Assembly (NCBI RefSeq): GCF_014203555.1
Contig: NZ_JACHJH010000007.1
Coordinates: forward strand, 173,140-237,139
From: Streptomyces olivoverticillatus
GTDB taxonomy: Bacteria > Actinomycetota > Actinomycetes > Streptomycetales > Streptomycetaceae
Direction: 5' to 3'
Length of the DNA: 64,000 bases
Below, one piece after another: positions 22,662-31,136 of the stretch (the stretch's first letter is position 1; every line of letters starts with the position of its first letter). The notes beneath the pieces were generated by a model. That model had not been told where the DNA came from. It saw nothing but the letters and a program-made list of their open reading frames with translations, and did no database searches. The translations under genes were made by a program, and so were the position numbers.

Positions 22662-23995
22662 GCACGCTCCAGGAGTCGGCCGACGGGCCCGGCGAGGGGG
22701 GTGCCCCGGTCGGCGATCTTGCGGCCGCGCAGCCAGGAGGACCGTACGACGCCGTGCAGGGTCCGGCCCGCGTAGGCGGTGACGGGGTTGCGGTGGTGGA
22801 GGGCGGCCGCATCGACGGTGAAGGTCTCGTCGGGGGCGAGGACGGCGAAGTCGGCGTCGCGGCCCGGGGCGATGGCCCCCTTGCAGCCGAGGCTCGCGAG
22901 GGCGGCCGGGGCGGTGGCGGTCCAGCGGGCCACGTCGTGGAGGGTGTGCCCGCGCCGCCGGGCCTCGGTCCACAGCACGGGCAGCCCGAGCTGGAGGGAG
23001 GAGATGCCGCCCCAGGCCCGCCCGAAGTCGGGGACCTTGAGGTCGGTGGTGCAGGGCGAGTGGTCGGAGACGACGCAGTCGACGGTCCCGGCGGCCAGCC
23101 CCGCCCACAGCGCGTCCTGGTTGGCGGCTTCCCGGATGGGCGGGCAGCACTTGAACTCGGTGGCTCCGTCCGGGACTTCCTCGGCCGTGAGAGTGAGGAA
23201 GTGCGGGCAGGTCTCGGCGGTGACCGGCACGCCGTCCGCCTTCGCCGCGGCGATCGCGGGCAGGGCGTCGGCCGACGACAGGTGCAGGATGTGGATGCGC
23301 ACCTCCAGCCGCCGGGCGAGCGCGATGAGCGCGTCTATGGCCTCGTTCTCGGCCGTGCGCGGGCGGGAGGCGAGGAAGCCCGCGTAGCGCGGGCCTTCGG
23401 CCGCCGGGGCGGCGTCCAGCCGGCCGGGGTCCTCGGCGTGCACGATGAGCAGGCCCCCGAAACCGGCTATCTCCCGGGCCGCGGCCTCCAGTTCGCGCGG
23501 TCCGAGCGGCGGGAACTCCTCGACGCCGGACGGGGAGAGGAACGCCTTGAAGCCGAAGACCCCCGCCTCGTGCAAGGGCCGAAGGTCCGCCCGGTTGGTG
23601 GGCAGCGCGCCGCCCCAAAAGCCGACGTCCACATGGGCCTTGGGGCCTGCCACGGCCTGTTTGACGTGCAGGTTCGGCACGGTCGTGGTGGGCGGCAGGC
23701 TGTTGAGCGGCATGTCGACGAGCGTGGTGACGCCTCCGGCGGCCGCGGCGCGGGTGGCGGTGTGGAAGCCCTCCCACTCGGTGCGGCCGGGGTCGTTCAC
23801 ATGGACGTGCGTGTCGACGAGGCCGGGGAGCAGCGCGTCATCCCCGAAGTCCGCCACGGCCGCTCCGGGCGGCGCTTGCGCCGAGTGCGGCAGCAGGGCC
23901 GCGATCCGGCCTCCGGCGACGGCGACGGAGGCGGCGCGCACGCCCTCCGGCGTCACGACCCGTCTCGAGCGCAACAGCAGCTCCACCTCGGGCAC
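22658..23995 (-). CDS. allB: Allantoinase
   Basis: A 445-residue metal-dependent amidohydrolase opening allantoin to allantoate. The GTG at 23995 follows GGAAGGGA. Metal ligands are visible: DTHVHVN (His-x-His), the carboxylated lysine in GFKAFLSPSG, VHAED, ILHLSS and the Asp in VVSDHSP. It is first in the allB-alc operon and divergent from the IclR regulator. A 17-bp palindrome (24033-24049) lies 38 bp upstream of its start. Confidence 0.95.
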   Translation of the reverse strand: MPEVELLLRSRRVVTPEGVRAASVAVAGGRIAALLPHSAQAPPGAAVADFGDDALLPGLVDTHVHVNDPGRTEWEGFHTATRAAAAGGVTTLVDMPLNSLPPTTTVPNLHVKQAVAGPKAHVDVGFWGGALPTNRADLRPLHEAGVFGFKAFLSPSGVEEFPPLGPRELEAAAREIAGFGGLLIVHAEDPGRLDAAPAAEGPRYAGFLASRPRTAENEAIDALIALARRLEVRIHILHLSSADALPAIAAAKADGVPVTAETCPHFLTLTAEEVPDGATEFKCCPPIREAANQDALWAGLAAGTVDCVVSDHSPCTTDLKVPDFGRAWGGISSLQLGLPVLWTEARRRGHTLHDVARWTATAPAALASLGCKGAIAPGRDADFAVLAPDETFTVDAAALHHRNPVTAYAGRTLHGVVRSSWLRGRKIADRGTPLAGPVGRLLERA

Positions 23996-24032
23996 GGCCG
24001 TCCCTTCCCGCCCGCTGCGGGGCGAAAGCGAT

Positions 24033-24049
24033 TTCAACGTTCTGTTGAA
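24033..24049. promoter_or_regulatory. Putative AllR operator between allB and allR
   Basis: TTCAACGTTCTGTTGAA: perfect 6-bp arms TTCAAC/GTTGAA around 5 bp. The same arms recur at 34450-34466 before the urate operon (13 of 17 positions identical). Confidence 0.6.
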
Positions 24050-24195
24050 TGGCGCTGCCCGCAGTTTTCTCACACGCCACGTGCACGTCAAGGCCCTTTC
24101 GCGAATCGGAAGGCATATTTCACGCAGTAGAAACCGGCGTACGGGCCCGCCGACGGCCGGTAGGCTGCTCCCACCCCAGACCCGTAAGGAGCGCC

Positions 24196-24978
24196 GTGCC
24201 CCCGTCCGCCGAGCCCCGAACCGCCTCGACCAGTGGAGGCGTCCAGTCCCTCGAGCGCGCCTTCGACCTGCTGGAGCGCATGGCGGACGCGGGCGGCGAA
24301 GTCGGACTGAGCGAGCTCGCCACGGCCAGCGGGCTGCCGCTGCCCACCATCCACCGCCTGATGCGCACGCTGGTCGCCTGCGGGTACGTACGCCAGCAGC
24401 CCAACCGGCGCTATGCGCTCGGCCCCCGGCTGATCCGGCTGGGCGAGAGCGCCTCCCGGCTGCTCGGCACCTGGGCCCGTCCGCATCTGGCGCGCCTGGT
24501 GGAGGAGACGGGCGAGACCGCCAACATGGCGCTGCTCGACGGTGACGAGGTCGTCTACGTGGCCCAGGTGCCCTCGCGGCACTCGGTGCGGATGTTCACC
24601 GAGGTCGGGCGGCGGGTGCTGCCGCACTCCACGGGCGTCGGCAAGGCGCTGCTCGCACAGTCCCCCGACGACGAGGTCCGTGCGCTGCTGGCCCGTACGG
24701 GCATGCCCGCCGCGACGGACAAGACCATCACCACGGCCGACGGCTTCCTGCGGGAGCTTGCCCGGGTGCGGGAGAGCGGCTTCGCGATGGACGACAACGA
24801 GCAGGAGATCGGGGTGCGCTGCCTGGCGGTGCCGGTGCCCGACTCCCCCACCTCGGCGGCCATTTCGATTTCGGGTCCGGCGGGGCGGGTCACGGAGGCC
24901 GCCACGGAGCGGATCGTGCCGCTGCTGCAGGAGGTCGCCTCGCAGCTCTCGCAGGCACTGGCGGCGGGCTCCGCCTGA
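24196..24978 (+). CDS. allR: IclR-family regulator of allantoin genes
   Basis: A 260-residue IclR protein, divergent from allB. The GTG at 24196 is preferred because AAGGAG precedes it and the conserved domain starts soon after. The winged HTH covers about residues 15-75 (LATASGLPLPTIHRLMRTLV). The effector domain covers about 90-255 (MALLDGDEVVYVAQVPS, PHSTGVGKALLA). In S. coelicolor the IclR protein AllR represses allantoin and glyoxylate genes; position and neighbours here support the same role. Shared palindromes before its own gene and before the urate operon are candidate targets. Confidence 0.88.
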   Translation: MPPSAEPRTASTSGGVQSLERAFDLLERMADAGGEVGLSELATASGLPLPTIHRLMRTLVACGYVRQQPNRRYALGPRLIRLGESASRLLGTWARPHLARLVEETGETANMALLDGDEVVYVAQVPSRHSVRMFTEVGRRVLPHSTGVGKALLAQSPDDEVRALLARTGMPAATDKTITTADGFLRELARVRESGFAMDDNEQEIGVRCLAVPVPDSPTSAAISISGPAGRVTEAATERIVPLLQEVASQLSQALAAGSA

Positions 24979-24999
24979 GCGGCGTCAGGCCGAGCGACG

Positions 25000-25377
25000 T
25001 CAGGCGCCCTCTCGGGGGCGGGGCACTTCCGCATCATCCGCGCTCTCGTCCGCACCGGGCAGCTCGCCGAAGCGGTCGACCGCCGCGCGGACTTCTCCGA
25101 GGGCGGTGGCCAGGGCGCTGACCGAGCCGACGGCGCCCGCCACCAACAGCAGTGAGCTGCGCAGCCGGGAGACGTCCGGGTCGCCCGTGCGGGCCATCGC
25201 GTCCAGCGCGGCCAGCTCGTCCTCGGCGGCGTCCCGGTCGGGTAAGAGGGCGGGGTGCCCGGCCAGCGCCCGGCGCAGCCGGGCCACGGCCGCGCTCAGC
25301 TCGCTCACTCTGGGATCCGGCTCCCGTTCGAAAACACCCAAGGGCTCGTGTTCCACCACTACGGCGCCTTCCGCCAC
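25000..25377 (-). CDS. Conserved hypothetical protein
   Basis: A 125-residue, mostly helical acidic protein with no recognised catalytic motif. The GTG at 25377 follows a purine-rich ribosome site (GGGAGGGGGAGAG). One mildly hydrophobic stretch (LLLVAGAVGSVSALATAL, about residues 76-93) is too short and small-residue-rich to be a sure membrane helix. It is convergent with allR (21-bp gap). Function unknown. Confidence 0.7.
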   Translation of the reverse strand: MAEGAVVVEHEPLGVFEREPDPRVSELSAAVARLRRALAGHPALLPDRDAAEDELAALDAMARTGDPDVSRLRSSLLLVAGAVGSVSALATALGEVRAAVDRFGELPGADESADDAEVPRPREGA

Positions 25378-25535
25378 GACTCTCCCCCTCCCACACGCTC
25401 GCTCGCGCGGATCAGTTAACGCCACTTTCCGTGCGGCGCGCCACACGCACAGCGAAATTCAGGCCGCATGTTCCCGTGCGGGTGACGAACGCGTTTTCGG
25501 CGTACGCGCGCTCGTACATGCGGTATGCAGGGGCC

Positions 25536-26177
25536 ATGGCACGGGTGATGACGGAAGCGACGGACGCAGACGCCGGTCAGGCGCCGGTCGCCGGCCTTCT
25601 GCTGGCGGCCGGGGGCGGGCGGCGGCTCGGGGGGCGGCCCAAGGCGCTGCTGCGGTACCGAGGTAGGCCCCTCGTCGAGCGCGCCGTGCGCGTTCTGGGC
25701 GACGGCGGGTGCGGGCCGGTGCACGTGGTGCTGGGGGCGGGCGCGGCTCAGGTGCGGGCGGCGCTGGCGGCCGTGCCGGAGGCGGTGCCGGTGGACAATC
25801 CCGGCTGGTCCGGCGGCATGGGTTCCTCGCTGCGGGCCGGGCTCGCGTCGCTCGCCGCCATGGAGCCCGAGGTGTCGGCGGTGCTGGTGATGCTGGTGGA
25901 CCAGCCGCGCATCGGGGCGGCGGCGGTGGCCCGGGTGCTGGCGGCGCACCGCGCCGGGGCGGGGCTGGTGTCGGCGGCGTACAGCGGGGAGCGCGGGCAT
26001 CCGGTGCTGTTCGCGCGGGAGCACTGGGAGGGCGTCGCGCAGGCGGCGGAGGGCGACCGGGGTGCCCGCGGCTATCTGCGGCGGCATGCGGACGCCGTTG
26101 CCCTGGTGGAGTGTTCGGACATCGCCGCCCCCGACGACATCGACACCCCGGAGGATCTCCCCCTGCTCGATGGGTAG
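25536..26177 (+). CDS. MobA/MocA-like nucleotidyltransferase
   Basis: A 213-residue NTP-transferase. The nucleotide-binding loop LLLAAGGGRRLGGRPKALL lies near residues 21-39, followed by VDNPGWSGGMGSSLRAGL and the metal-site segment VMLVDQPRI. This pattern is typical of molybdenum cofactor cytidylyltransferases that serve xanthine-dehydrogenase-type enzymes. A xanthine dehydrogenase would feed the adjacent purine pathway, though none is encoded in the window. Starts at 25518, 25536 and 25548 are in frame; 25536 has AGGGG upstream. Confidence 0.8.
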   Translation: MARVMTEATDADAGQAPVAGLLLAAGGGRRLGGRPKALLRYRGRPLVERAVRVLGDGGCGPVHVVLGAGAAQVRAALAAVPEAVPVDNPGWSGGMGSSLRAGLASLAAMEPEVSAVLVMLVDQPRIGAAAVARVLAAHRAGAGLVSAAYSGERGHPVLFAREHWEGVAQAAEGDRGARGYLRRHADAVALVECSDIAAPDDIDTPEDLPLLDG

Positions 26178-26246
26178 TCAGCCCCTGCGCGCCGCCGTGG
26201 CACCGAGGGTCAGGGCGGGTCTCTCGACATCGACACACCATTGAAC

Positions 26247-26261
26247 TTCCACCATGAGGAA
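26247..26261. promoter_or_regulatory. TTCC-N7-GGAA element upstream of malate synthase
   Basis: TTCCACCATGAGGAA, an inverted repeat of the type bound by IclR proteins, about 140 bp before aceB. The same arms and spacing occur before hyi (35193-35207). Confidence 0.35.
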
Positions 26262-26398
26262 ACTATTCTCCACTGGTCAGCGGCGTCCGTCGCCCCGTAC
26301 GGCCCCGGGCCGCGTCCCGGGCGCCACGGCACCCCGTGCCGTTCGCCGGGGATCCGGCGGCCGCCGGGCACCGCCCGCCGAAGGAGTGTGACCCGCCC

Positions 26399-27994
26399 AT
26401 GTCCGCACCCGCGCCGTCCACGCCCACCGTCGTCGCCCGCCCCGTCGAGCGGCAGGAGGAGGTGCTGACCGATGAGGCCCTCGCCTTCGTCGCCGCCCTG
26501 CACCGCCGGTTCACCCCGCGCCGCGACGAACTGCTCGCCCTGCGCGCCGAGCGCCGCGCCGAGATCGCCCGCACCGGCAGGATCGGCTTCCCCGCCGCGA
26601 CCGCCGCCCTCCGCGAGGACCCCGCGTGGCGGGTGGCGCCCGCGCCCCCCGCGCTGGAGGACCGGCGCGTGGAGATCACCGGCCCCGCCGACGACCGCAA
26701 GATGACGATCAACGCCCTCAACTCCGGCGCCCGCGTATGGCTCGCCGACTTCGAGGACGCCTCCTCCCCCACCTGGGAGAACGTCATCCGCGGCCAGCTC
26801 AACCTGAAGGACGCCTACGAGCGCCGCATCGACTTCACCGCCTCCGGCGGCAGGACGTACGCCCTGCGCCCCGCCGAAGAGCTCGCGACCGTCGTGATGC
26901 GCCCCCGCGGCTGGCACCTCGACGAGCGCCACCTCACCGTCGACGGCCGCCCCGTCCCCGGCGCCCTCGCCGACTTCGGCCTCTACTTCTTCCACAACGC
27001 CCAGCGGCTGCTCGACCTCGGCAAGGGGCCGTACTTCTACCTCCCCAAGACCGAGTCGCACCTGGAAGCCCGGCTGTGGAACGACGTCTTCGTCTTCGCC
27101 CAGGACTACGCCGGCCTGCCGCAGGGCACGGTCCGCGCCACCGTGCTCATCGAGACCGTCACCGCCGCCTACGAGATGGAGGAGATCCTCTACGAGCTGC
27201 GCGACCACGCTTCCGGGCTCAACGCGGGCCGCTGGGACTACCTCTTCTCCATCATCAAGAACTTCCGTGACGCGGGGTCCGGGTTCGTCCTGCCCGACCG
27301 CAACGCCGTGACGATGACGGCGCCGTTCATGCGCGCGTACACGGAGCTGCTGGTGCGCACCTGCCACAAGCGCGGGGCCCATGCCATCGGCGGGATGGCC
27401 GCGTTCATCCCTTCGCGCCGGGACCCCGAGGTCAACGAGGCCGCCCTGGAGAAGGTCCGGGCCGACAAGACGCGCGAGGCGGGCGACGGCTTCGACGGCT
27501 CCTGGGTCGCCCACCCCGACCTGGTGCCCGTCGCCCGGGCCTGCTTCGATGCGGTCCTCGGCGACCGCCCGCACCAGAAGGACCGGCTGCGCGAGGACAT
27601 CCACGTGACGGCCGAGCAGCTCATCGCGCTGAACACCCTGGGCGCCCGGCCCACGGCCGCCGGGCTGCGCAACGCGGTCCAGGTCGGCATCCGGTACATC
27701 GAGTCCTGGCTGCGCGGCATCGGCGCCGTCGCCATCTTCAACCTCATGGAGGACGCGGCGACCGCGGAGATCTCGCGCTCCCAGCTCTGGCAGTGGGTGA
27801 ACGCGGGGGTGGTCCTCGACACCGGGGAGAAGGTGACGGCGGCGCTGGTGCGGGAGGTCGCGCAGGAGGAACTGGCCGCGGCGGACGACGGGTCGGCCAC
27901 CTGGCGGCAGGCCCACGACCTCCTGCTGAAGGTGGCCCTGGACGAGGAGTACGCGGACTTCCTGACGCTGCCGGCCTACGAGCTGCTGGACTGA
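26399..27994 (+). CDS. aceB: Malate synthase (A type)
   Basis: A 531-residue enzyme condensing glyoxylate with acetyl-CoA to malate. The family signature is present (RDHASGLNAGRWDYLF, about residues 271-286), followed by GSGFVLPDRNAVTMTAPFM. The catalytic-loop arginine is in VVMRPRGWHL. The length is typical of the A isoform. AAGGAG lies 12 bases before the ATG, a long spacing. No isocitrate lyase is adjacent; the purine context indicates that it removes glyoxylate coming from ureidoglycolate. Confidence 0.95.
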   Translation: MSAPAPSTPTVVARPVERQEEVLTDEALAFVAALHRRFTPRRDELLALRAERRAEIARTGRIGFPAATAALREDPAWRVAPAPPALEDRRVEITGPADDRKMTINALNSGARVWLADFEDASSPTWENVIRGQLNLKDAYERRIDFTASGGRTYALRPAEELATVVMRPRGWHLDERHLTVDGRPVPGALADFGLYFFHNAQRLLDLGKGPYFYLPKTESHLEARLWNDVFVFAQDYAGLPQGTVRATVLIETVTAAYEMEEILYELRDHASGLNAGRWDYLFSIIKNFRDAGSGFVLPDRNAVTMTAPFMRAYTELLVRTCHKRGAHAIGGMAAFIPSRRDPEVNEAALEKVRADKTREAGDGFDGSWVAHPDLVPVARACFDAVLGDRPHQKDRLREDIHVTAEQLIALNTLGARPTAAGLRNAVQVGIRYIESWLRGIGAVAIFNLMEDAATAEISRSQLWQWVNAGVVLDTGEKVTAALVREVAQEELAAADDGSATWRQAHDLLLKVALDEEYADFLTLPAYELLD

Positions 27995-28010
27995 ACCGCC
28001 CTGGCGGCGG

Positions 28011-29546
28011 CTACGACGACATGACCGCGCCCATCGCGACGAAGGCGCAGATCAGCACCGCCAGTACGGCCAACAGGGGCCAGACGAACCGCAGATACCG
28101 GTCGTAGCCGACCTTCGCCAGCGAGACGCCGCCCATCACGACGGCGGTCGTCGGCACCCACAGGTTCATCCAGCCGCTGGCTGACTGCCAGGCCGTGACG
28201 ACCACCGCGCGCGAGACCCCCGCGAAGTCGGCGAGGGGGGCGAGGATCGGCATCGCCAGCGTCGCGTGCCCCGAGGTCGAAGGGATCAGGAAGGCCAGCG
28301 GCAGGTTGACGACGTAGACCATGACCCCGAAGAACGCCGCCGGGGTCCCGGACACCACGCCCTCGATCGAGTGCAGGACGGTGTCCGTGACCTTGGCGTT
28401 GTTCATGATGACGGTCACGCCGCGGGCCAGCACGATCACCAGCGCGGGCGCGATGAAGTCCGCCGCGCCCTGGATCACCGTCGCGCTCAGCCGCTGCTCG
28501 CCCAGCCGGGCGACCAGCCCGACCAGCACGGCCGCCACGATGAACAGCGCCGCCAACTGCGCGAAGGACCAGCCCAGTTCCCAGCCGTACGGAGTGGCAT
28601 CCGCCTTGCCGGTCAGAGCGCTCGCCCAGGGGATGACGGAGAAGATCATGAAGGCGAAGACCAGCACCACGGTGGCCAGCACCGTCTTCTGCAGACCCGT
28701 CAGCTCGGGCGGCTCCGCGGCCGCCTCGGCGGCCAGCTCGCGGTCGCCCGGCAGGAAGCCGACCAGGGAGCGCCCGGGGTCCGTCCGCACCCGGTGTGCG
28801 TACCGCACGACGTAGGTGATGGTGACGGCCGTCAGCACCAGCCACATCAGGAAGCGCAGCGCGATGCCCTCGCCCAGGGAGACCCCGGCCGCCGAGGAGG
28901 CCACGCCGGTGGCGAAGGGGTTGACGGTGGAGGCGAGCACGCCGACGCCCGCGCCCAGGATGATCGTGCCGGTGGCGGCCATACGGTCGTAGCCCAGCGC
29001 CAGCATCAGCGGCACGATCAGCCCGTAGAAGCCCAGCGTCTCCTCGGCGAAGCCCTCGACCGTGCCGAGCAGCGAGAAGACCGTCATGATCCCGGCGATC
29101 AGCAGCGCGCCGCGCTCGCGCAGCCGGTGGGCGAGCCGTTCGATGCCGCGGTCCAGGGCGCCGGTGGCGAAGACGACGGTGATGAACGTGCCGATGGCCA
29201 GCACGAAGAGGAAGACCCCGGCGCTTCCGTAGAGCGTGCCGACGGCGTCCGGCGCGACCTGGCCGGTCTTGGCGTCCCGCACCCCGTACAGGCCGTTGAC
29301 GGGCGCGAGGAACAGCTCGCCCAGGCGGTGGACGAAGTCCCCGGGAGCCGCCTCCCGGTGGTACGTGCCCTCGATGGGGTTGCCGTCGGCATTGCGCCGG
29401 TAGGCGCCCGAGGGGATGGCGAAGGCGAGGGCCCAGACCACGACGGTGACGGCCGCGAGGACGGTCAGCGCGCTGGGGAAGACGAAACCGCGCCGCTCCG
29501 GCCCGGCAGGCTGCTCCGGGGGCTCCCCTTCGGCTTTCAGGCCCAC
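28011..29546 (-). CDS. YfcC-family (DcuC-like) membrane carrier
   Basis: A 511-residue carrier with about 12 hydrophobic helices. The GTG at 29546 is chosen over an upstream start because GGAGAGGGG lies just before it. Conserved family segments include STVNPFATGVASSAAGVSLGEG and LIPSTSGHATLAMPILAPLAD. The family is grouped with short-chain-acid, C4-dicarboxylate and amino-acid carriers. Placement 67 bp after the xanthine/urate permease suggests that it moves a purine-catabolism intermediate or organic acid, but the substrate is not evident. Confidence 0.85.
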   Translation of the reverse strand: MGLKAEGEPPEQPAGPERRGFVFPSALTVLAAVTVVVWALAFAIPSGAYRRNADGNPIEGTYHREAAPGDFVHRLGELFLAPVNGLYGVRDAKTGQVAPDAVGTLYGSAGVFLFVLAIGTFITVVFATGALDRGIERLAHRLRERGALLIAGIMTVFSLLGTVEGFAEETLGFYGLIVPLMLALGYDRMAATGTIILGAGVGVLASTVNPFATGVASSAAGVSLGEGIALRFLMWLVLTAVTITYVVRYAHRVRTDPGRSLVGFLPGDRELAAEAAAEPPELTGLQKTVLATVVLVFAFMIFSVIPWASALTGKADATPYGWELGWSFAQLAALFIVAAVLVGLVARLGEQRLSATVIQGAADFIAPALVIVLARGVTVIMNNAKVTDTVLHSIEGVVSGTPAAFFGVMVYVVNLPLAFLIPSTSGHATLAMPILAPLADFAGVSRAVVVTAWQSASGWMNLWVPTTAVVMGGVSLAKVGYDRYLRFVWPLLAVLAVLICAFVAMGAVMSS

Positions 29547-29612
29547 AGCGGACCCCTCTCCGCACAATTCCAGCACTTTTGTGCAGATTCTCGCCCACTG
29601 CGGTGGCTGCCC

Positions 29613-31010
29613 CTAGCCGCCACGCACGGTGCGCCGGATGCCCGTGTGGTGGAAGGCGAGGTTGAGCACAACGGCCGTCAGACAGCCCGCGCTGACGCCC
29701 GAGTTCAGGATGACCTTCAGGGTCTCGGGGATTGCCGAGGTGGCGTAGAAGGTCTTGGACACCACCGGGATCAGGCCGACGCCGAGGGACGTGGCGGCGA
29801 TCAGCAGATTGTCGCCCCGCTCCAGGCGCGCCGTGAGCAGCACGTTGATGCCGCTGGCCGCGACCGTGCCGAAGAGGACGATGCCCGCCCCGCCCAGGAC
29901 CGGCTGCGGGACGACGGCGATGAGCGAGGCGAAGGCCGGGCTCAGGCCGAGCAGGACGAACATCAGCCCGGCGGCCGCGACCGTGAAGCGGCTGCGCACC
30001 CCGGTGATGGCGACCAGGCCGATGTTCTGGGCGAACGCGCTGTTGGCGAAGCCGTTGAAGAGCGGGCTGACGGCGGATCCGAGAGTGTCCGCGCGCAGCC
30101 CGGCGGCGATGGCCTTCTCGTCCGCCCTGCGGCCGACGATCTCGCCGAGCGCCAGCATGTCGGCGGTGCTCTCGGTCATGCAGACCAGCATGACCACGCA
30201 CATCGACACGATGGCCGGCACCGTGAACTGCGGCGGGCCGAAGTGGAAGGGCGTGGGGAAGCCGACGGCGTGGGCGTGGTGCAGGGCGCTGGTGTCCACG
30301 GCTCCCGCGGGCAGCGCCACGAGGGTGCCCGCGACCAGGCCGAGCAGGATCGCGATCTGCCGGCCGAACCCCTTCAGCAGGCGCCGCAGGACCAGCACGA
30401 TCAGCAGCGTCGCCCCGGCGAGGGCGAGGTTGACCGGCGGCGCGGGCCGCTCGGGGTGCCCGCCCTGGATCCAGCCGAAGGAGACCGGGAGGAGGGTGAG
30501 GCCGATGAGGGTGATGACCGTGCCGCTGACGACGGGCGGGAAGAAGCGGACGAGCTTGCAGAACCAGGGGGCGAGCAGAAAGCCCAGCGCCCCGGCCACC
30601 ATGACGGCGCCGTGGACGACGGGCAGCGCGTCGCGCTTGTCGTGCTGGGCGTCGGCGATGGCGAGCATGGGGGCGACGCCCGCGAAGGAGACGCCGTTGA
30701 CGAACGGCAGCCGGACGCCCACCTTCCAGAACCCGACGGTCTGCAGGAGCGTGGCGAGTCCGGCAGTGAAGAGGCTCGCGCCGACGAGGAAGGCGAGCTC
30801 GGCCGGGGAGAGCCCGACGTACGCGCCGATGACGAGGGGCGGGGCGACGACCCCGGCGTAGCTGGCGGCCACGTGCTGGAAGCCGGTGGCCAGGAGCCTG
30901 CCGGGCGTGGGGAGGCGGTCGACGGGGTGGGGGCCGTCAGGGGGTGCGGCGGGTGGTTCGTCTTCCTCGGGGGGTTCGTCTCGCTCGGTGAACCCGGGCG
31001 TTGCGGCCAC
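29613..31010 (-). CDS. Nucleobase:cation symporter-2, xanthine/urate permease type
   Basis: A 465-residue membrane transporter with about 12-14 helices. The NAT/NCS2 signature QNxGxxxxTG appears as AQNIGLVAITG. The GTG start follows a perfect AGGAGG. The sequence resembles bacterial xanthine and uric acid permeases (for example QFTVPAIVSMCVVMLV), and it sits downstream of the deaminase and uricase genes. It probably imports xanthine or urate for the pathway encoded here. Confidence 0.9.
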   Translation of the reverse strand: MAATPGFTERDEPPEEDEPPAAPPDGPHPVDRLPTPGRLLATGFQHVAASYAGVVAPPLVIGAYVGLSPAELAFLVGASLFTAGLATLLQTVGFWKVGVRLPFVNGVSFAGVAPMLAIADAQHDKRDALPVVHGAVMVAGALGFLLAPWFCKLVRFFPPVVSGTVITLIGLTLLPVSFGWIQGGHPERPAPPVNLALAGATLLIVLVLRRLLKGFGRQIAILLGLVAGTLVALPAGAVDTSALHHAHAVGFPTPFHFGPPQFTVPAIVSMCVVMLVCMTESTADMLALGEIVGRRADEKAIAAGLRADTLGSAVSPLFNGFANSAFAQNIGLVAITGVRSRFTVAAAGLMFVLLGLSPAFASLIAVVPQPVLGGAGIVLFGTVAASGINVLLTARLERGDNLLIAATSLGVGLIPVVSKTFYATSAIPETLKVILNSGVSAGCLTAVVLNLAFHHTGIRRTVRGG

Positions 31011-31090
31011 GGCGGTTCCTCCTGTCGGTGGGGCGGAGAACGGACCGGGGCGCGGCCGCGTCGTGGGGCCGCTCCCCGGTCCTGCCCGGC

Positions 31091-31110
31091 CGAGGGCCGT
31101 CCCCCTCGGC
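31091..31110 (-). terminator. Small hairpin between deaminase and permease genes
   Basis: A 7-bp stem ccgaggg/ccctcgg with a 6-nt loop lies in the 126-bp gap after the deaminase stop. It may be a partial terminator. Confidence 0.4.
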
Positions 31111-31136
31111 GGTCTGTGGCCGTCCGGCGGGCCGGA

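Noticed and set aside
29562..29584. Palindrome gcacaa-N11-ttgtgc upstream of the YfcC-like gene
   Set aside because: An alternative GCAC-TTTT-GTGC pairing exists and no second copy was found in the window, so it is not called as an operator.
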